This document shows, piece by piece, positions 1 through 7,913 of a stretch of 35,303 bases of DNA. Within the stretch, counting starts at the first letter, position 1; each line of letters begins with the position of its first letter. Below the pieces are notes generated by a model, which was not told the origin of the DNA, did no database searches, and was given only the letters and a program-made list of their open reading frames with translations. Location of the stretch: assembly GCA_027452145.1 (NCBI GenBank), contig DAIDHB010000157.1, positions 1-35,303 on the forward strand. The letters are read 5' to 3'. This stretch comes from Planctomycetales bacterium (GTDB lineage: Bacteria; Planctomycetota; Planctomycetia; Isosphaerales; Isosphaeraceae). The position numbers and the translations under genes were made by a program.

Positions 1-2
1 GA

Positions 3-1286
3 TCACTCGTGCCGGAGGGCCTCGATCGGGTCCATCATGGCGGCCCGCCGCGCGGGATAAATCCCGAAGAGGATGCCGACGGCGACCGAGATGCCGAACG
101 AGAGCATGACCGAGTAGCCGGTCACGATGGCCTTCTGCCCCTGGACGAAGAAGACGATCAGCAGGGGGATGATGAAGCCGACGGCGACGCCGAGCAGCCC
201 GCCGACGCCCGAGAGGACGATGGTCTCGATCAGGAACTGCTGGGTGATGTCGCGCTGCTTGGCGCCCAGGGCGCGGCGGATGCCGATCTCGCGGGTGCGC
301 TCGGTGACCGTGGCCAGCATGATGTTCATGATGCCGATGCCGCCGACCAGGAGCGAGATGGCGGCGATGGTCCCCAGGATGATCGCAAACTGACGGGCCT
401 GCCGCTCGGCCGAGAGGAGCAGGTCGTAGGGGACGATCATCTCGACGTCCTTCTTGTAGTGATACTTCTCGTAGGACGCCTGGACGAGCGGGACGGTGGG
501 GAGCACATCCTCCATCGTCTTGACCTGGAGGGTGATCTGGGTGAGCTGGGTCTCCTCGGCCTGTCGCGATCCCGAGCGGTTGTCCATGATCCGCTCGCCG
601 AAGCGGATCTTGCACGTGTTGAGCGGGATGTAGACGTCCTTGTTGAAGTCCTTGGCGGAGAGCGGGTTATTGACGGTGCCCGTCGAGCTGGCGCGGCGGG
701 CGGTCACGCCGATGACCGTGTAATAGTCGGAGCCGAGCCGCACCGTCTGGTTGAGCGGGTCCTCGTAGGGGAACAGGGTCGCGGCGGCCTCGGCACCGAG
801 CACGACGTAGTTCTGATACGTGTCGTTGTCCGACGCCGTGAGGAACCGGCCCTTCTCCAGCCTGAGGAGGTTGAAGTCGGCGAACTCGTGGGTCGTCCCC
901 ACCACCAGGCCCTCCATCGCATACTGGGCGTGGCGGATCTGCTTGCGGATCTCTCGAATCGGCAGGATCTTGCTGATGGTCGGAATGGTCGCGACCATGC
1001 GGTCGTAGTCGGAGTACTTCAACCCGTAGTTGAGGATCATCGTGGGCCGGCCGGAGCTCGAGGCGAGGGTCTCGTCGCTCGGCTTCACGCTCCGGATGAT
1101 GATATTCGTGGCGCCCAGGGCCCGGATCTGCTCCTTGGCTTCGCGGCTCGTGCCCTCGGCGATGGCGAGCATCGCGATGACCGCCGCCACCCCGAAGACG
1201 ATGCCCAGCACGGTCAGCCCCGACCGGAGCTTGTGCAACAACAGGCTCTTCATCCCCAGCTTCAGCCCGCGCCAGATGCGTCCCAT
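3..1286 (-). CDS. MacB-like ABC transporter permease (FtsX family)
   Basis: Membrane subunit of a MacAB-TolC-type exporter, working in the inner membrane with the ATPase encoded just upstream. The 427-residue product starts with a short cytoplasmic segment and one membrane helix (about residues 20-43, LTVLGIVFGVAAVIAMLAIA). A large periplasmic MacB_PCD-type domain follows, up to about residue 295. Three helices then form the FtsX domain. Between the first two of these lies the conserved cytoplasmic stretch VTERTREIGIRRALGA, and the protein ends in the family-typical IYPARRAAMMDPIEALRHE. Both ends look complete. Classical MacB carries ATPase and permease on one chain; here they are separate genes, as is common in LolCDE-like and many MacB-like systems. 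The ATG at 1286 has GGAAGAG a few bases upstream. It is last in a four-gene operon, 51 bp after the ATPase gene. The substrate cannot be read from the sequence. Confidence 0.93.
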   Translation of the reverse strand: MGRIWRGLKLGMKSLLLHKLRSGLTVLGIVFGVAAVIAMLAIAEGTSREAKEQIRALGATNIIIRSVKPSDETLASSSGRPTMILNYGLKYSDYDRMVATIPTISKILPIREIRKQIRHAQYAMEGLVVGTTHEFADFNLLRLEKGRFLTASDNDTYQNYVVLGAEAAATLFPYEDPLNQTVRLGSDYYTVIGVTARRASSTGTVNNPLSAKDFNKDVYIPLNTCKIRFGERIMDNRSGSRQAEETQLTQITLQVKTMEDVLPTVPLVQASYEKYHYKKDVEMIVPYDLLLSAERQARQFAIILGTIAAISLLVGGIGIMNIMLATVTERTREIGIRRALGAKQRDITQQFLIETIVLSGVGGLLGVAVGFIIPLLIVFFVQGQKAIVTGYSVMLSFGISVAVGILFGIYPARRAAMMDPIEALRHE

Positions 1287-1337
1287 GGCTCTTCCGACCT
1301 CGTTCCGTAGATCCCGCCTCGATGGGTCAATGTACGA

Positions 1338-2240
1338 TCAGTGAGTCAGTTCCTGGTTGAGCGGCCCGACCCCGGCGTCGTCGGGCAGCGAGTCGTCGGC
1401 CTCCCAGACGGGCTCGGAGCCGAGATGGGCGGTGCCGATCAGCGCCGTCTGGGCGGCCTTCATCCGGGCGCTCGGCCCGTCGTCGATGATCCGACCGTCC
1501 CGCATCCGGATGATCCGCTTGGCATGCTCGGCGATGTCGTCCTCGTGCGTGACCATGATGATGGTCTTGCCCGAGTCGTTGAGATTGCCGAGCATTTCCA
1601 TGATCTCGTGGCTGGTCTTGGTGTCGAGGTTGCCGGTGGCCTCGTCGGCCAGGATCACGTACGGGTCGTTGATCAGCGACCGGGCGATGGCGACGCGCTG
1701 CTGCTGGCCGCCCGAGAGCTGCGACGGCCGGTGGTCGAGCCTATCGCCTAGGCCGACGAGCGAGGCCACCTCGACCGCGCGTTGCTCGGCCTCCGGGGTG
1801 ATCTCGCCATTACCCTGGTAGGTTAGCGGGAGCTGGATGTTCTCCAGCACCGTGTACTGCTGGATCAGGTTGTACGACTGGAAGATGAAGCCCAGGTAGC
1901 GGCTGCGGATCTCGGAAAGCTCGTCGTCGTCAAGCTGCGCGATGTCGCGTCCGCCCAGGAAGTATTCGCCGCTGGTCGGGCGGTCGAGGCATCCGAGCAG
2001 GTTGAGCATCGTGCTCTTGCCCGAGCCCGACGCTCCCATGATGGCGATGTACTCGCCCGGGTAGAAGTCGACCGAGACCCCTCGGAGCGCATGGACCGTC
2101 ACGGTGGTGGCGGCCTGGGACCGGCGGCGGAGCAACCCGCCGCCGCCCGTGTTATGGCCCATCACGTACGTCTTGACCACGTCGACCAGCTTCACGATTG
2201 GCTTGCTGCCCGACGCGGCCCCGTTCAGTTGTTCGCTCAC
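1338..2240 (-). CDS. MacB/LolD-like ABC transporter ATP-binding protein
   Basis: Cytoplasmic ATPase that powers the neighbouring FtsX permease. In 300 residues it has Walker [10 protein letters not shown] (69-77), the Q-loop glutamine at 121, signature LSGGQQQ (175-181), Walker B VILADEA (195-201) and the H-loop histidine at 232. It should therefore be catalytically competent. The start is GTG and forms a GTGA overlap with the adaptor stop codon, which implies translational coupling. Two things are longer than in LolD or MacB ATPase domains of about 220-230 residues: a Gly/Arg-rich insert at about 29-46, between the first two beta strands, and a C-terminal extension of about 45 residues after the last strand. 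The general assignment is secure. Whether the system exports a drug, peptide, lipoprotein or siderophore is unknown. Confidence 0.95.
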   Translation of the reverse strand: MSEQLNGAASGSKPIVKLVDVVKTYVMGHNTGGGGLLRRRSQAATTVTVHALRGVSVDFYPGEYIAIMGASGSGKSTMLNLLGCLDRPTSGEYFLGGRDIAQLDDDELSEIRSRYLGFIFQSYNLIQQYTVLENIQLPLTYQGNGEITPEAEQRAVEVASLVGLGDRLDHRPSQLSGGQQQRVAIARSLINDPYVILADEATGNLDTKTSHEIMEMLGNLNDSGKTIIMVTHEDDIAEHAKRIIRMRDGRIIDDGPSARMKAAQTALIGTAHLGSEPVWEADDSLPDDAGVGPLNQELTH

Positions 2241-4078
2241 TGGTCTCCGCCTCCCGGAGGGCCGCCGCCACCGCGACGGCCGCCGCCCCCACCCCCGAAG
2301 CCGCCGCCTCCGCCGCCGAAGTTCTTCATCCCCTCAATTGCCTGGTTGATCTCGGCATCGGAGAGGCCGGCCTTCTTGAGGATCTCACGCTTCTCGTCAT
2401 CGGTACCGGTAAACAGCTTGCGCCGCTCGGCCTGGGGGACCTTCTGCATCCAGGCCGGGCCGCGGCGAGCGCCTTTGCCCTGCGCCCCGCCCTTGCCCTG
2501 GGGCCCGCCCTTGCCGGGGATTGCGCCCTTCGCGGGAGGTCCTCCCTTGGCCGCCGCGCCTCCGCCCCAGTCCTTCTGGGAGGCCTTGGCGTTGCGGAAC
2601 GCCTCGTCCTTCTCCTGGTCGGACATCAGCGAGGTCGGGTTCAGCACCACCACGTCGCCGGCGGAGAGGCCCTTGAGGATCTGCACGTGCCGGTCGTTGG
2701 ACGCCCCCAGGGTGACCTCGACTCGTTCGAACCGATCGCCGACCTTCTTCGTCACGTGTTCCTTACCTTTATACTGGAGGACGGCCTGGACGGGAACGCT
2801 CAGGACGTTGTCCAGTCGGTCGACCAGGATCTTGACCTGCGCGGTCATTCCGGGCTTGAGGCTCTCGAGCGGGTCGTCGATCTGGATGCGGGTCGTGTAG
2901 ACCTTGATGTCCGAGCTGAAGATGTTGCCGGCGTCGGGCAGGGGGGCGACGTCGGTGACGGTCCCCGAGAGCTGCCTGTCGGCGAAGGCGTCGATGCGGA
3001 TCTGCGCCTTGAGCTGCGGGTGAATCTGGTGGATCTGCGACTCGTGCACCTTGGCGTTGACCTGCATCTTGCTGATGTCGGGAATGCTGATGATCTTCTG
3101 CCGCTCGCGGACGGTGGCACCTTCCTCGATCTGCGACTGATTGCTGCCGAACATGCGCGAGGGGTCGTTGGCGTAGACGATCAGTCCGTCGATCGGCGCG
3201 GTCATGGTGCAGTAGCCGATCTGCTTCTCGAGCTTGTTTTCCTTGCCCTTCTCGAGCTCCCAGGTGGCCTGCTTGGCCAGCTCGTCGGAGCTGGCCTTCT
3301 TGACGTCGCTCTCGAGCTCCTTGATGGTCTTCTCGCGGGTGTAGTTCACCAGCACCGACTTCTTCTGCTGGGCCTGCTCGAGGGTGAGCTGGGCCTTCTT
3401 GTAGTTGAGCTCCTCGGAGGTCTTGGTGGCCATCGAGACGTAGCCCTTGTCGAACATCCGGCGGGCCCAGTCGAGCCGGTCGCTGGAGCGCAACAGCTCG
3501 CTCTCGGCCAGCTTGATGTCGCTCTCGTACGAGTTGAGCTCCTGGACGTAGACGCCCTCCTTGTACTCCTTGACCGCGATCTCGGCGACCTCGCGGGTCA
3601 GCTTGGCGTTCAGGAAGTTGGCCTCGGCGCTCTTGGTCGTGATCTTCTGGTTGACGAGCTGGTCACGAAGGGACGCCGAGTCCAGCTCGCAGATGACCTG
3701 CCCCTTCTTGACCCGGGTCCCCTCGGGGATGATGCGGATGATCGTGGTCGCGCCCTCGACCTGGTTGTAGACGTCGGAGTTGCTCGAGCTCTCGAGGCTG
3801 CCCCGCTCCTCGACGGCGATCTCGAGGCTGGCGGGGCGGACCTCGTAGGTCAGGACGCGGGCCGTCTCGCCCGCGATCAGGCTTCGGAACGGCTTGCTCG
3901 CGCCGGGGACCATGTAGATCGTCACGCCGCCGACCACCAGCGCGACGACCAGCAGGGCCCCGAAGATCTTAGCGGGGGACACCCGGCGGCGGCGGGGCTT
4001 CTGCAGAGTCGGCAGGTCCCGGGCGGCCGGATTCGTGCCCGATGATTGGCCCGTGGTACTCTGTAGGGAAAAGTTCAC
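2237..4078 (-). CDS. MacA-like periplasmic adaptor (HlyD/RND membrane-fusion protein)
   Basis: Adaptor that bridges the MacB-like permease and the TolC-like channel. The 613 residues read in order: cytoplasmic N-terminus with an RRRR patch (29-32); membrane anchor (about 38-57); first lipoyl half (about 104-132); long alpha-hairpin rich in Lys/Glu (about 133-285); second lipoyl half (about 288-335); beta-barrel (about 336-420) and a membrane-proximal domain (about 421-480). After this the protein has an unusual tail of over 100 residues: Gly/Lys/Pro repeats (506-540), a charged predicted-helical piece (543-586) and an almost pure glycine end (587-613). The GTG start is supported by GGGAGG six bases upstream, and it places the first 36 codons inside the TolC-like gene. 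A GTG at 3982 would cut the overlap to 14 bp, but I saw no comparable ribosome site argument for it. Confidence 0.92.
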   Translation of the reverse strand: MNFSLQSTTGQSSGTNPAARDLPTLQKPRRRRVSPAKIFGALLVVALVVGGVTIYMVPGASKPFRSLIAGETARVLTYEVRPASLEIAVEERGSLESSSNSDVYNQVEGATTIIRIIPEGTRVKKGQVICELDSASLRDQLVNQKITTKSAEANFLNAKLTREVAEIAVKEYKEGVYVQELNSYESDIKLAESELLRSSDRLDWARRMFDKGYVSMATKTSEELNYKKAQLTLEQAQQKKSVLVNYTREKTIKELESDVKKASSDELAKQATWELEKGKENKLEKQIGYCTMTAPIDGLIVYANDPSRMFGSNQSQIEEGATVRERQKIISIPDISKMQVNAKVHESQIHQIHPQLKAQIRIDAFADRQLSGTVTDVAPLPDAGNIFSSDIKVYTTRIQIDDPLESLKPGMTAQVKILVDRLDNVLSVPVQAVLQYKGKEHVTKKVGDRFERVEVTLGASNDRHVQILKGLSAGDVVVLNPTSLMSDQEKDEAFRNAKASQKDWGGGAAAKGGPPAKGAIPGKGGPQGKGGAQGKGARRGPAWMQKVPQAERRKLFTGTDDEKREILKKAGLSDAEINQAIEGMKNFGGGGGGFGGGGGGRRGGGGPPGGGDQ

Positions 4079-7000
4079 TGAAGGCCTCCCATTCGTCGTA
4101 AGGCAATGTCCCGATGTCGCGATAGAAGATCAGCCGCTGGGTCTGGTAGTTCTCGAAGCCCGTAATCAGGGCGAGCTGCGAGTTATAAGCCTGGTTCTGG
4201 AAGCTCAGCAGGTTGATGGTCTGGGTAGCGGCGTTGGCCGACTGGGCCGTCGATTGCGTCCCCCCGGCCGGCGGGGCCACGATCTGCTCGAACGCCTGGT
4301 CCTTCAGCCGCACGTTCAGCTCGTAGTTCCTCTTGTTGATCTCATAAGTGATGTAGGCCAGGTGCACGTTACGCAGGTCGCTCCGGAGCTGGACCTTGAG
4401 GTTGTCCTCCGCCACCATCAGGCTGCGGCGCTGCCGCTGGTAGTTGATGAGGGCCTGCCTGAAGTTATTTCGCTCGGACATCCGTACGAGCGGGAGCTCG
4501 GCCTGGAGGGTGAGGCTGAAGTTCTTGGCCTGGCTGAGGAAGGCAAACGGGTTGGTGGTATACGGTCCGGTATAGATGTTGTTGGTGAGGGCGACGTTCA
4601 GGACGCCTTTCAGGGCATTGGCCGTCACGCGGATCTGACGCCAGGAGTCGTAGAGCTCGGCCCGGTAGTTCATCAGGTCCAGCCGGTATTCCAGGCCGAC
4701 CCTCACGGCTGCCTGGAGCAGGTCCTCCAGCCCATCCTCGTCCTCGGGTATGAAGCCCTGCCCTCCCCGCGAGGCCCGGTAGTTGCGGTAGATCCCCAGG
4801 ACGGAGCGGCCGTCGATGTCGATGTCCTGGAGCTGCGGGATCTTGCCGATGATACCGGGCAGCTCGGTGAGCTGCCGGTTGGGATTGAGCTGCCACCTGT
4901 CCACATTGTTGAAGACGTCGTAAAACGGTTGACCCAGGAACTTCTGGTCGAGCACGATCGTGGTGTCGGGCGGAATCCCGAGCTGCATCTTGAACTGGTC
5001 CAGGAAGTTCCGATAGGTCACCTTGTCGTTGAAGAGCCGCAGCCGGGCGGTGATCAACTGCGACTGCACCTGGTCCACCTGGAGCTGCGAGAGCCCCGAC
5101 GCCTCGCCCTGGATCAACTCCGTATATAGTCTAACCAGATTCGCGTAGAACTCCACATTCCTTCGATCGATCTCAACCTGGACGACGTTGAAGGCTGCCG
5201 GGATGAAGCCCACCGTCGGGTCGACGTTGCCGCCCGAGGTAAAGCCGGCGAGGTTGAACGTACTGCCGAAGTTCTGCACCTGTCCGCCCGTCAGGCTCAC
5301 GACGAAATACTGCTGGCGGAACTGGGCGAACGCGCGGACCTGGTAGAGCAGGGACCGCTCCTCGTTCGTCAGCGGCTCGAGGATCACCGCCCGGCCGCCG
5401 CCGCGGAGCAGCGGCTGCACAAAGCTGAAAGGCAACGACGACAGCACGGTCGGCTGCCGGGGATTCTTGCCGGCGAAGTTGAACACCAGCTCGCTGGCAA
5501 ACCCCATCAGGATCTGCCCGCCGCTGCTGAACAGCTTGCCGACCCCCGCCACCGTGCCCAGGTTCATGGTCGAGACCTGACCCGTGGGCGCGAATCGCGT
5601 CGCGTAGGTGAACGAATTCGCCGTCGAGAGACCGCTCGCCTGCGGGAAGCTGCCGCCGCCGATCGAGGTGCCCGTCGACCCGGCCCCGCCGGTCTGCGGC
5701 ACGCCCGTCACCGGCGACATGCCGGCGTAGAACTGCGGCTCGAACGCGAATCGCTGGAGCGTCACCGGCAACGCGGCCAGGTACAACTGCTCAAGCTGGT
5801 ACTGGTAGTAACGCCCATTCAGCAGCGACAGCAACCATGCTTGCTGCATGTTCAGTTTATAGGCCTTGTAGTTCTTGGGCAAGCCGGCGGCCTCGGATTC
5901 GTTCATGGGGGGGACGACGGGGACGAGGACGCCGGCGAGTCCGCTGGCCTCGCTGGGCTTCATCCGTCCGACGTCGCGGAGCCGTTCTCGCATGATCTCG
6001 GCGGGCTGCGGGGCACCTTCGGGCTCCAGGGTCCCGGGGCGGCGGACCTCCTGATCGGGCGGGAGGGCCGGCGGCAAGGCGGGTGCCGGGCCGGGTTGGG
6101 CGGCCTGTTCGGGCTGGACGGGCGCGACGGCTGCCGCGGGGTCCTGGGTCGCGCGGTCGACCGGGGGTACGGCGGAGCCGCTGACCGGCCGGTCCTGATA
6201 CGCGACGCGAGAGAGCATGCGGTCCTTCCCGCCGGGCTGGCGCAGGGTCTGGGCCCCGACCGGGTTTGCCGGGGGACGCGGGAGCGGGATGATCGGCCTC
6301 GCCTCGGACGACGTCCCGCCTGATACAGAAATGTGCGACGAACGCGCCGCCTTGGTGCCGGAATTCGCCCGCGATGGGCGGGCGGAGACGGGCCTCGGGC
6401 CGAAGGTGGCCGGAGGCTCGTCGTCGCCGTCCTGGAGCCGGACCAGGGCGATGGCGGGATCGTTCAGCACATTACGCCGGTAGGAATTCGCCGCGGCCGG
6501 GCCGGAGACGCCGGGGGCGACGGGCCTGGCGGGGTTGGCCGGCAGGGCGGGCGAGGTGCCCGGCGAACCGGGTGCCGGCCGGGTCGCGCCGGGATTGGCC
6601 GGCGTGGACGGGACGCCGCCGGCCGGCGGCGAGGCGGCGCCTGGCAGGCCCGCCCCGGGGCGTGGGCCTTGCGGGCCGCCGATGCCGTAGGGCTCGCCGC
6701 TTCCGGGGACGGTCGTCCCGGGGGCATTGGTCGCGGGCGCGATCGGAAGGGCGTCAGCGCCGGCCGGCTGGTCGGCGTCGATGGCCTCGTTCGGGTCGAT
6801 GATGTCGCCGGGCTGGTAGGGATTGGCCATGCCGGGGAATGGCCGGAACGGAATCCCCGGCCGCGAGGCGGGGTCGGTGCTGAGCGAGGTCGGCGTGCCG
6901 CCGTAGCCCAGGTTGCGCGGGAGACCGGTGGTCGCCGAGTCTGACAGCCCCTCGGCGCCGGGCGCCAAGTCGGCCAGCTCCTGGCGCTGCCAGTATTCCA

Positions 7001-7364
7001 GCAGCTCCAGATAACCGGTCCCCTCGACCGGGACGATCAGCCGATTGCTGGGCCACTGCGGGACCGGCGACAGCGCCTCGGTCGCCACATCGTCGGGAGG
7101 GGCCGGGGGCGCGTCCTGGTCGTAGGGGTCGGCGAAACGCGACAGCGCGGGGGGCTCGACCGAGAACGTGTCCAGGCGCCAGCGAGGGTCGCGGCTCTTT
7201 TCAAAGATGGCCTCGGAAACGTCCTGGTTGGCCCATTCCCGGAAAAACTCGCGCGTGCAGCCGGCCTGGGGCCCGACGGCCAGCGCGGCTAGCAGCACCG
7301 CTCGCACCGCACCCGCCAGCCGCAGGGGCGACCGGCCGGTTTTCGGACTCCTCCGTGTTCGCAT
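3969..7364 (-). CDS. TolC-like outer-membrane efflux protein with a very long disordered N-terminal region
   Basis: Outer-membrane channel of the exporter and first gene of the operon. From the ATG at 7364 (preceded by GGCGAG) the product has 1131 residues, more than twice a normal TolC. It opens with an export signal (about 12-35) ending GPQAGC; Cys36 could be lipidated, although the -3 residue is Gln rather than Leu, so the lipobox is poor. Residues of about 60-480 are low-complexity Pro/Gly/Ala sequence with no recognisable domain. The TolC core runs from about 500 (AWLLSLLNGRYYQYQLEQLYLA) to about 1105. It contains the long amphipathic helices of the family (for example FRQALINYQRQRRSLMVAED and VQLRSDLRNVHLAYITYEI) and ends NYQTQRLIFYRDIGTLPYDEW. 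The final Pro-rich tail lies in the region shared with the adaptor gene. An upstream in-frame start at 7457 is possible but adds only non-conserved sequence. Confidence 0.87.
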   Translation of the reverse strand: MRTRRSPKTGRSPLRLAGAVRAVLLAALAVGPQAGCTREFFREWANQDVSEAIFEKSRDPRWRLDTFSVEPPALSRFADPYDQDAPPAPPDDVATEALSPVPQWPSNRLIVPVEGTGYLELLEYWQRQELADLAPGAEGLSDSATTGLPRNLGYGGTPTSLSTDPASRPGIPFRPFPGMANPYQPGDIIDPNEAIDADQPAGADALPIAPATNAPGTTVPGSGEPYGIGGPQGPRPGAGLPGAASPPAGGVPSTPANPGATRPAPGSPGTSPALPANPARPVAPGVSGPAAANSYRRNVLNDPAIALVRLQDGDDEPPATFGPRPVSARPSRANSGTKAARSSHISVSGGTSSEARPIIPLPRPPANPVGAQTLRQPGGKDRMLSRVAYQDRPVSGSAVPPVDRATQDPAAAVAPVQPEQAAQPGPAPALPPALPPDQEVRRPGTLEPEGAPQPAEIMRERLRDVGRMKPSEASGLAGVLVPVVPPMNESEAAGLPKNYKAYKLNMQQAWLLSLLNGRYYQYQLEQLYLAALPVTLQRFAFEPQFYAGMSPVTGVPQTGGAGSTGTSIGGGSFPQASGLSTANSFTYATRFAPTGQVSTMNLGTVAGVGKLFSSGGQILMGFASELVFNFAGKNPRQPTVLSSLPFSFVQPLLRGGGRAVILEPLTNEERSLLYQVRAFAQFRQQYFVVSLTGGQVQNFGSTFNLAGFTSGGNVDPTVGFIPAAFNVVQVEIDRRNVEFYANLVRLYTELIQGEASGLSQLQVDQVQSQLITARLRLFNDKVTYRNFLDQFKMQLGIPPDTTIVLDQKFLGQPFYDVFNNVDRWQLNPNRQLTELPGIIGKIPQLQDIDIDGRSVLGIYRNYRASRGGQGFIPEDEDGLEDLLQAAVRVGLEYRLDLMNYRAELYDSWRQIRVTANALKGVLNVALTNNIYTGPYTTNPFAFLSQAKNFSLTLQAELPLVRMSERNNFRQALINYQRQRRSLMVAEDNLKVQLRSDLRNVHLAYITYEINKRNYELNVRLKDQAFEQIVAPPAGGTQSTAQSANAATQTINLLSFQNQAYNSQLALITGFENYQTQRLIFYRDIGTLPYDEWEAFSELFPTEYHGPIIGHESGRPGPADSAEAPPPPGVPR
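4085..4090 (-). promoter_or_regulatory. Ribosome binding site of the adaptor gene
   Basis: The minus strand reads GGGAGG, then six bases, then the GTG at 4078. The site lies inside the coding sequence of the upstream TolC-like gene. It is the main reason for choosing the long adaptor start and accepting a 110-bp gene overlap. Confidence 0.6.
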
Positions 7365-7913
7365 GGATCTCGCCTCGACACCCAGATTGGACGATCCCGG
7401 GCGGCGACCGCCCGGCGCATTTCGATCGACGACGACGCTCCGGCCCGCCGTCTTCACGGGCCGCGGCTGAATCCGCCCCCGCGCGGCGTGGGCGCGTGGG
7501 CGAGCTTCTTCGAGTTTCGGACCCGCGGACGCCCCTTTGAGTTGGCCCGATCCGGCCAGGTCGCCGGGATGATCGGGCGCGGGGGACCTGACCCGCGGGT
7601 CCGTTTCCGCGAGTTATATCGGGCTCGCGCATTGGGGGAGTTGAGCGGAAAGTGCGAGCCGGGGGGCCCAGCGACGGCTCGCAAGTCTCGGAATGGATAG
7701 AGTCTAGCCTTCGGGCCGGACGAAATTGCAGAGGGAAATCACCCTCACCGCGGCGGAGTCGCGCCGGGGATGGGAGGGAAGCGGAGGACCGGGCGCCGGA
7801 CGTCGGCAAACCGGCGTCCCTCACGGGTGATCTGCGCACGGGCGGACAACGGATTCCGGCGCCCCGCGGCGGTCGCGCCACCTTGGATCAGATCTCGGAG
7901 GAGGGAGTCTCCC
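7365..7913. other. Divergent intergenic region, no gene recognised
   Basis: This 549-bp stretch separates the divergent export operon and FG-GAP gene, so it must hold both promoters, but I found no convincing -35/-10 pair. The only structures noted are a perfect 12-bp palindrome at 7590-7601 (GACCCGCGGGTC) and a short AT-rich spot, GTTATAT, at 7613-7619. Open frames here have arginine/proline-rich translations typical of non-coding high-GC DNA. Confidence 0.5.

Noticed and set aside
2253..2330. GC-rich repeat that looked like a non-coding microsatellite
   Set aside because: It is the in-frame glycine-rich end of the adaptor gene.
2198..4045. Long plus-strand open frame (615 codons) opposite the adaptor gene
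   Set aside because: The translation is Leu/Val/Asp/Gly-rich without domains, and the minus-strand frame has clear adaptor motifs and a ribosome site. High GC makes antisense frames stay open.
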